Notes under the pieces: model-generated | What the model was told of the DNA's origin: nothing | The model's database searches: none | Seen by the model: the letters and a program-made list of their open reading frames with translations, nothing else | Part shown: positions 15,325 through 19,989 of the stretch, one piece after another | How positions within the stretch are numbered: position 1 is the first letter of the stretch | How the letters are laid out: each line of letters opens with the position of its first letter | Source of the DNA: Acidimicrobiaceae bacterium | GTDB lineage: Bacteria > Actinomycetota > Acidimicrobiia > Acidimicrobiales > Bog-793 | Direction of reading: 5' to 3' | Assembly: GCA_025463965.1 (NCBI GenBank) | Contig: JAODBN010000027.1 | Coordinates: 1-19,989 of the forward strand | Length of the DNA stretch: 19,989 bases | Made by a program: the position numbers and the translations under genes

Positions 15325-15764
15325 CTCGATGGTTTTGCGATCGCGCTCACGAGGCGGTCCAGGAACTTGGCCCACCCACGTTGGTGCTCGTCCGCATAGC
15401 GCTGCTTCTCGTCGTCGGACCAGTCGCGCAGTTCGTGGCCGCTTTCGGCCACTCGAAGACGGGTCCGCTCGTCGCCCTCGGCGGTCAGCGTGAACTCGAC
15501 GAGCAAGGAGTTGCCGGCCACCGGCTCCTCCTCGTGTGGATGGTTCCAGCGAAATGAGAAGCGAGTCGGTGGATCGACGGTCTCCACGACGACGGGTCCG
15601 CCTTGGTCACCGAACTGCATGTACCCGTGAGCGCCGGGTTCGACAACGAGGTCCACCCGGTCGGCGAACCACTCGCTCATCTGGTCGGGCTCGGTGATGG
15701 TGCGCCATACCACCTCTGCTGGAGCCTCGATCAGGATCTCCCGCTCGATCGCTCGGGCTGCCAT
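15321..15764 (-). CDS. SRPBCC (AHSA1-like) domain protein
   Basis: 147 residues, a single START/Bet v1-like hydrophobic-cavity domain of the AHSA1 type. Signatures are EREILIEAPAEVVWRTITEP and MSEWFADRV at the N-terminus, TRFSFRWNHP in the middle, LLVEFTLTAEGDERTRLRV, and a C-terminal helix GWAKFLDRLVSAIAK. Such proteins bind hydrophobic ligands or act as small hydrolases; when paired with ArsR genes they are thought to work in ligand-responsive regulation or detoxification. The ATG at 15764 has GGAG nine bases upstream. It is first in the operon and overlaps the ArsR start by four bases, the reverse of the commoner ArsR-first order. Divergent from the MFS transporter. Confidence 0.9.
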   Translation of the reverse strand: MAARAIEREILIEAPAEVVWRTITEPDQMSEWFADRVDLVVEPGAHGYMQFGDQGGPVVVETVDPPTRFSFRWNHPHEEEPVAGNSLLVEFTLTAEGDERTRLRVAESGHELRDWSDDEKQRYADEHQRGWAKFLDRLVSAIAKPSR

Positions 15765-15890
15765 CGGTTCTTGCTCCCCTCCTCAGCGCGTCGGCGGGTA
15801 CCGACGGTCGCGGGTGTCTCCGCTCGACATCGCGTCGTGCTCATCGCTGACGCTTTTCTCTTTGCAACCAAGGGTAGGCCTCGACGGATG

Positions 15891-15992
15891 GATATGCAAC
15901 CTTCCGTTGCAGTTTGCATATCCCGCGCTCTCGACGATGCGCAACTACCGGTTGCATGTCTGTGGGACAACGTGCTACCGTTGGTTGCATAT
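15891..15992. promoter_or_regulatory. array of GGTTGCATAT operator-like boxes in the divergent promoter
   Basis: The box occurs as ATATGCAACC (15892-15901, minus sense), GGTTGCATGT (15950-15959) and GGTTGCATAT (15983-15992); a related GCAACC lies at about 15864. The first box is part of a perfect nested dyad: GATATGCAA (15891-15899) with TTGCATATC (15914-15922), and TGCAAC-N5-GTTGCA (15895-15911). A second dyad is GCAAC-N5-GTTGC at 15941-15955 and a weaker CAAC-N8-GTTG lies at 15968-15983. The last box ends six bases before the transporter's AGGAGG, so binding there would block its transcription start or translation. Probably the operator for the adjacent ArsR or another regulator. Confidence 0.7.
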
Positions 15993-16008
15993 TGAGAAGG
16001 AGGAAGAC

Positions 16009-17544
16009 ATGCCCAACGTCCTATCCACCGAGAGAATCGGTAACTTTTCTGCTGGCACCCGAGCCGACGCGACCGGGACGAGCCGGCCTCCCGAGACCTC
16101 GGCCAATCGCTGGAGGGCATTCGCTCTTCTCGTGGTGGCGTACGTCATCACCATCGTGGACTTCACGATCGTCAACGTCGCCCTTCCGACTATTGGCCGC
16201 AAGCTCCACTTCCCCGAGTCGGACTTGCAGTGGGTGGTGACTGCCTACGGCTTGACCTTCGCGGGCTTCTTGCTCCTCGGCGGCCGCGCCGCTGACTTGC
16301 TGGGCCGGCGGCGCCTGCTCATGGTCGGCCTCGTCGTCTTCACCTGCGCATCGCTCGGTGGCGGTCTCGCCACCTCGGACACCTTCCTGATCGTGATGCG
16401 AGGGATTCAGGGACTCGGGGCGGCGCTCGTGCTCCCTGCCGCGCTGTCGATCGTGATGAACATGTTCTCCGAGGGGAGCGAACGCAATAAGGCGCTCGGC
16501 ATTTGGGGCGGCGTGGGCGCGCTGGGCGGGACGGTCGGCCTCCTCGCCGGCGGCATCCTCACCACCTACGTCGGATGGCAGTACATCTTCTTCTTCAACG
16601 TCCCCATCGGCGCAGCCGCGCTCGTCTTGGCCCCCAAGCTCATACCCGAGAGCCGGATCGATGGCGCCCGGCGGCGCTACGACCCCTTCGGCGCCGTCTC
16701 GAGCACCGCCGCGCTGCTTGTCTTCGTCTACGGCATCTCGGAGGCGCCCCAGGTTGGCTGGGCAGCGGCGCAAACCATCACCATGCTCTCCGTCGGGGCT
16801 GCACTGCTCGCGCTCTTCTTGGTCATCGAGACGAAGGTCGAAGCGCCACTCCTGCCCCTGCGGCTGTTCCGGCTCAGCAGCGTGTCCGGATCGAACGCCG
16901 TCGGCTTCCTGCTCGGAACGAGTTTCTTGACCTTCGTCTTCGTGGGCACCCTCTACATGCAGCAGGTCCTCGGATTCTCCGCGCTTGCGACCGGGGCGGC
17001 CTGGATGACGGCGTCGGTCACCTCACTGGCCTTCGCTGGCCCCTCCCAAAAGCTCGTGACCAAAACGTCGTCCAAGGCCATCATGGCCTTCGGTATGGTC
17101 CTCATCGCCGCTGGGATCCTGTGGGCCGCGCAGGCTCCGCCCAACGGGAGCTTTTGGCGGGACCTGGCGGGGCCCTTCTTCGTTGCCGGCATCGGTACGG
17201 CCTTCGCTTTCATTCCGATCTCCATCGGCGCGCTCACCGGCGTAACCGAACGCGACGCGGGGGTCGCCTCCGGCCTGATCAACACCTCGCAGAACCTCGG
17301 CGGTGCGATCGGCGTGGCCGTCGCGTCGTCCATCGCGGCGTCGCGCTTCCACACGCTCATCCACCAGGGCAACCCAGCCGCTGCTGCGCTCACCGGCGGG
17401 TTCCAGCTGGCGCTGTGGGTATGCGGGCTGACCGGTCTGCTCGCCGTTCCCGCGGCCGTCCTGCTCATCCGAGGCACTGAGCGTCCGAGCGCGGTTTTGA
17501 CGCCTCCCGTGGCAGAGGTCTCGACGGCGCTGGTCGCGGAATGA
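16009..17544 (+). CDS. MFS drug-efflux transporter, DHA2 (EmrB/QacA) family
   Basis: 511 residues with about 14 membrane helices, the DHA2 plan. It should export drugs or other amphiphiles using the proton gradient. Visible motifs are the first-helix DFTIVNVALPTIG (motif D1), GGRAADLLGRRRLLM (motif A, loop 2-3), RGIQGLGAALVLPAALSIV (motif B) and GGVGALGGTVGLLAGGIL (motif C, typical of antiporters); a late block reads GLINTSQNLGGAIGVAVAS. The ATG at 16009 has AGGAGG five bases upstream; the longer frame to 15694 runs through the operator and the opposite gene and is rejected. Divergent from the SRPBCC-ArsR operon, which suggests ligand-controlled efflux. The substrate is unknown. Confidence 0.95.
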   Translation: MPNVLSTERIGNFSAGTRADATGTSRPPETSANRWRAFALLVVAYVITIVDFTIVNVALPTIGRKLHFPESDLQWVVTAYGLTFAGFLLLGGRAADLLGRRRLLMVGLVVFTCASLGGGLATSDTFLIVMRGIQGLGAALVLPAALSIVMNMFSEGSERNKALGIWGGVGALGGTVGLLAGGILTTYVGWQYIFFFNVPIGAAALVLAPKLIPESRIDGARRRYDPFGAVSSTAALLVFVYGISEAPQVGWAAAQTITMLSVGAALLALFLVIETKVEAPLLPLRLFRLSSVSGSNAVGFLLGTSFLTFVFVGTLYMQQVLGFSALATGAAWMTASVTSLAFAGPSQKLVTKTSSKAIMAFGMVLIAAGILWAAQAPPNGSFWRDLAGPFFVAGIGTAFAFIPISIGALTGVTERDAGVASGLINTSQNLGGAIGVAVASSIAASRFHTLIHQGNPAAAALTGGFQLALWVCGLTGLLAVPAAVLLIRGTERPSAVLTPPVAEVSTALVAE

Positions 17545-17604
17545 CCTTCCTTCCCCGGTCCAGCTCCGATGCCGACGCACAACCTGGGCTGAAGGCAAGG
17601 AAGG
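17545..17604 (+). terminator. inverted repeat directly after the transporter stop
   Basis: CCTTCCTT (17545-17552), immediately after the TGA, is complementary to AAGGAAGG (17597-17604) across a 44-base loop. There is no T-run. It may protect or end the transporter mRNA. The remainder of 17605-17805 shows no gene, only the start of the tRNA region. Confidence 0.3.
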
Positions 17605-17805
17605 GCTGCACGCATCGACCAGACGGCGCGCACTACCTACCAGGCGGGAGCGTTGAACCCCCTCGCTCGGTGGCGGCCTGAGCGACGCGGGCAGCGATGT
17701 CGACGAATTCGATCCTTGAAACGTCTGATCACGACCGGTCGCAGAGAACCGGACCTGGAAGAAAGCGCTCTCAAGGGAAAGGAGCTCTCGCTATGACACC
17801 TGCGG

Positions 17806-17878
17806 TGGGGACGGAGGGACACGAACCCTCACTGGAGGCGTTTTAAGCGCCCTGCCTCTGCCGTTGGGCTACGTCCCC
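17806..17878 (-). tRNA. tRNA with anticodon UAA, short variable loop (Leu by codon; unusual)
   Basis: A 73-base cloverleaf. Acceptor stem GGGGACG/CGTCCCC is perfect (17878-17872 with 17813-17807), followed by discriminator A at 17806. The D arm has GCC/GGC with GG in the loop. The anticodon arm is GGGCG-CTTAAAA-CGCCT (one G-U pair) with U33 and anticodon TAA at 17845-17843. The T arm is GAGGG-TTCGTGT-CCCTC. The anticodon reads UUA, a leucine codon, but bacterial tRNA-Leu has a long variable arm and here it is only five bases (CCAGT). The near-universal A58 is T, and the genome continues CCG, not CCA. Nucleotides 8-10 are the TAG stop of the carboxylesterase gene on the same strand. A diverged tRNA, decoy or pseudogene are all possible. 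Confidence 0.65.
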
Positions 17879-19527
17879 TCACCCTCTTCTCCCCCTCCGA
17901 GCGCCGAGTCCTCCTCGTCGGTGCCCATGAACGCCAGGCTCTGGGGTCGGGCCCCCTCGGCAGGTCCGTCGACGCCGTAGCGGCCGAGGTAGCTCTCGAA
18001 GTAGGTCCGCTCGTCCTCTCCCGGCGCCCTCTCCAGGTGTGACTCGGCCCCGAGCACCATCGTGGCACGCTCGCCAGACCGGTACGGCGGCCACTCGCTG
18101 AGCTCGGCGCCCACAGGCGCGCCATCCGCAGCAAAGTTCGTCCAGGCGTCCCGAACTTTCACGGAGAGCGCCATCGCCTCGGGTCCGGCTCCGGCGAAGA
18201 GCCCCACGACGGGCTCCTCGACCGTGCCGAAGACAAAGGGGAGCTCGATCCCGTGGCACGCCCCGAGCGAGCCGTTGGCAAAGGGCGACTCCCAGTCGAA
18301 CCGGTAGGCGAAGGTCGCCGCGCCGTGGCAGGCGTGTGCCTCGAGCAGCCGAAGCAGGGGAAGCCGGAAGACCCAGTCAGTCCCGAAGGCGTCGAGCAAG
18401 GCGCGGGGGCCCACGGACTCGCCTCGGCGTTGGCGGGCGTCGCGGTAGCGGGCCACCACCTCGGCAGGCTCCGGTGCCTTCGGGAGCCCCGCATTGTCGA
18501 GGTACCGGCCCACGAGCTCGGCCACCGCCTCCTCGTCGAGCCCGGCCGATCTCGGAGAGAACGCCGAGAAAAGGGCGAACTCGTCTCGAGTCGTGCCACC
18601 GAGAACGGCTGCGTGCGGCGATCCGGCTCCCGACGCCACGAGGTCGGCGGGATGGCGTTGCAGCAGACCACCGTCGACGACGGGGCACAACGGCATGCCG
18701 AGCCCCTCGTCGACGCCTCGCGTCAGCTCACGCTGGGCCTCGAGCAGCTCGACGAGCGGGACGGCGCTGAGACCTTCTCGCGTGATCTCACGAAGCCCGA
18801 GACGCGAACTGATCCGCTCGGCGAAGGAAGACGCCAGGCCGAGCGGCTGCGCGTGCGCCATGCCGCTCTGGACGATGGCGCGCGCGAACAGCCCACGAGC
18901 GGTGGGCATGCCGAGCAGGTCGCAGACACTGATGCCGCCTGCTGACTCGCCGAACACGGTGACGCGCTCGGGGTCACCGCCGAAGACCGACGCGTGATCC
19001 TTCACGAACGCCAGCGCGGCCAGCTGATCGGCGAGGCCGAAGTTTGCACAGCCGGCCACCGCCTCGTGCGCGAGCGCCGGGTGCGCCAGGAACCCGAGGG
19101 CGCCGAGGCGGTAGTTGAACGTCACCACCACCACGCCGGCACGCGCCAGACGGTCCCCCCGGTAAAGGAGAGAGGAGCCGCTTCCTGTCACGAAGGCGCC
19201 GCCGTGCACGAAGACAAGGACCGGTCGCCGCCCGCTGTCACAGGCCGGTGTCCACACGTTCAAGGTGCGACACTCCTCAGCCTGGGCGGTCGGATCCCCG
19301 GGCACATAGCCGCCAGGAACGCCCGAAGTCTGAGGCGCGACGGGACCAAAGCTCGTCGCGTCGCGCACTCCACGCCAGGACGGAGGAGGCACCGGCGGGC
19401 CGAAGCGAGCGAGCAGCGAGTTCTCCGGAGCCGATGCGTACGGAACACCAAGGAACGAGCACACACCGTCGGCTTCCTGTCCGACCAGCTTCCCACCGCG
19501 CACCGATACCTGGGGCTGGCCCCGCAC
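17869..19527 (-). CDS. carboxylesterase type B (alpha/beta hydrolase)
   Basis: 552 residues. Type B carboxylesterases hydrolyse carboxylic esters through a Ser-Glu-His triad. Visible are the N-terminal VSVRGGKLVG and FLGVPYA, the EECRTLNVWTP block, the oxyanion motif VFVHGGAFVTGS, the nucleophile elbow FGESAGG (Ser195), the acid in TTRDEFALF (Glu316) and the His in GACHGIELPFVFG (His425). No secretion signal is evident. I chose GTG 19527 because GGAGG lies four bases upstream and it begins just before the domain; a GTG at 19656 adds 43 Lys/Ala-rich residues and has no ribosome site. Its TAG lies inside the tRNA (nucleotides 8-10), so tRNA processing would cut this mRNA. The natural substrate is unknown. 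Confidence 0.92.
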   Translation of the reverse strand: MRGQPQVSVRGGKLVGQEADGVCSFLGVPYASAPENSLLARFGPPVPPPSWRGVRDATSFGPVAPQTSGVPGGYVPGDPTAQAEECRTLNVWTPACDSGRRPVLVFVHGGAFVTGSGSSLLYRGDRLARAGVVVVTFNYRLGALGFLAHPALAHEAVAGCANFGLADQLAALAFVKDHASVFGGDPERVTVFGESAGGISVCDLLGMPTARGLFARAIVQSGMAHAQPLGLASSFAERISSRLGLREITREGLSAVPLVELLEAQRELTRGVDEGLGMPLCPVVDGGLLQRHPADLVASGAGSPHAAVLGGTTRDEFALFSAFSPRSAGLDEEAVAELVGRYLDNAGLPKAPEPAEVVARYRDARQRRGESVGPRALLDAFGTDWVFRLPLLRLLEAHACHGAATFAYRFDWESPFANGSLGACHGIELPFVFGTVEEPVVGLFAGAGPEAMALSVKVRDAWTNFAADGAPVGAELSEWPPYRSGERATMVLGAESHLERAPGEDERTYFESYLGRYGVDGPAEGARPQSLAFMGTDEEDSALGGGEEGEGT

Positions 19528-19647
19528 CCGACCTCCGCTCCCGGGCCTGGCTGCCGATTGCGCCGGGCCCCCGATGGAGGCCGAGGCTAGCGGCGGCCTC
19601 GCAGCGTGCCGCCTTCCCCCCTTTTCTTTGGCTTTCACCACCTTTTT

Positions 19648-19677
19648 CTTTGACACTGGTGGCCAAAGTGGTCAAAG
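19648..19677 (+). promoter_or_regulatory. dyad over a -35 box in the divergent promoter
   Basis: CTTTGAC (19648-19654) and GTCAAAG (19671-19677) form a perfect 7-bp dyad 16 bases apart. TTGACA at 19650-19655 lies in the left arm and looks like a -35 box for the plus-strand gene; a 17-bp spacer leads to CAAAGT, a weak -10. A repressor on the dyad would cover the promoter. Confidence 0.4.
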
Positions 19678-19693
19678 TTAAAGGATGTTGCGA

Positions 19694-19989
19694 ATGAGGT
19701 CTGTCGTCGCGCTCGCGTTTGGCGCGACGACACTGCTCTCCGCGCTGGCGCCGGTGGCAGAAGCCTCACATCTGCCGGACCCGACCAACGGTCAGGTGAG
19801 CTCGCAGCGGGCCAAGGCGGCGATCCTCGAACAGCAGATCGCTCGGGAAAACGCTCAGCAGGCGGTGGCCGGCGAGCAGCTCGACCAGGCCGGAGTCCGG
19901 CTCCAAGCGGCCCAGTTGCAATTGACCACGCTCCGCCGTGAGCTCGTGGGTCAGCGCCGCCGCGTGGCGGCGGGCCGGGTCGCGGTGCG
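19694..19989 (+). CDS. secreted coiled-coil protein, start only (NlpC/P60 or M23 wall-hydrolase type likely)
   Basis: 98 codons before the right edge. Residues 1-24 form a signal peptide (SVVALAFGATTLLSALAP, then VAEAS). After a short linker comes a long Gln/Ala/Arg-rich helix with heptad-like spacing (KAAILEQQIARENAQQAV, LDQAGVRLQAAQLQLTTL) that reads as coiled coil. Exported proteins with this start in actinobacteria often end in NlpC/P60 or M23 peptidoglycan hydrolase domains (RipA-like), but that part is not in the window. The ATG at 19694 has AAAGGA eight bases upstream; an in-frame ATG at 19685 is less well placed. Divergent from the carboxylesterase. Confidence 0.75.
   Translation, partial: MRSVVALAFGATTLLSALAPVAEASHLPDPTNGQVSSQRAKAAILEQQIARENAQQAVAGEQLDQAGVRLQAAQLQLTTLRRELVGQRRRVAAGRVAV

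Noticed and set aside
17793..17846. Seventeen-codon plus-strand frame with AAAGGAG eight bases before its ATG
   Set aside because: It lies antisense to the tRNA and its sequence is explained by the tRNA arms; too short to support.
18253..18945. Plus-strand frames opposite the carboxylesterase (230 and 167 residues)
   Set aside because: Antisense shadows of a gene with a full catalytic triad; no domain or ribosome site.

Overview
This window is high-GC DNA with tightly packed, often overlapping genes, frequent GTG/TTG starts and GGAGG-type ribosome sites. It has an intact glycine-cleavage gcvT-gcvP pair under a glycine riboswitch, a Tat-exported protein, an NlpC/P60-style coiled-coil export and large repeat-built surface proteins. 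This fits an actinobacterium; the repeat-rich adhesin and gene style suggest something near Acidimicrobiia, but that is inference and no rRNA is present to confirm it.

Layout. 1-2293 (minus): the first 764 codons of a secreted repeat protein that runs off the left edge, with four beta-rich repeats of exactly 135 codons followed by InlB-type repeats of exactly 73 codons. 2294-3471: a gene-poor, partly lower-GC stretch with a perfect 16-bp palindrome, a perfect hairpin and what looks like a frameshifted zinc-ribbon gene. 3472-3831 (minus): an orphan STAS anti-sigma antagonist. 3832-4517: no convincing gene, but a cluster of GNRA/UUCG tetraloop hairpins readable on the plus strand. 4518-6209 (minus): a Tat-exported N,N-dimethylformamidase-beta-like protein.

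6370-9492 (plus): a four-gene cell-envelope run (Lgt-like membrane protein, methyltransferase, M15 peptidase, L,D-transpeptidase) whose first three genes are joined by 4-base start/stop overlaps. 9489-9956 (minus): a NUDIX hydrolase whose stop codon overlaps that of the transpeptidase. 10126-14477 (plus): promoter, single glycine aptamer, a hairpin sitting on the gcvT start, gcvT and gcvP; no gcvH is present between or beside them.

14512-14784 (minus): a small zinc-ribbon-like protein. 15764-14953 (minus): an SRPBCC (AHSA1) gene coupled by ATGA overlap to an ArsR-type regulator, divergent from a 14-helix DHA2 drug-efflux transporter (16009-17544, plus). The intergenic region carries a conspicuous array of GGTTGCATAT boxes, the probable operator. 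17806-17878 (minus): an unusual tRNA with anticodon UAA but a short variable loop, overlapping the end of a type B carboxylesterase (19527-17869, minus). 19694 to the right edge (plus): the start of a secreted coiled-coil protein.

The strongest leads are the odd UAA tRNA, the transporter operator array, the riboswitch/start-codon hairpin, the tetraloop cluster and the Lgt-like protein that lacks key catalytic residues.
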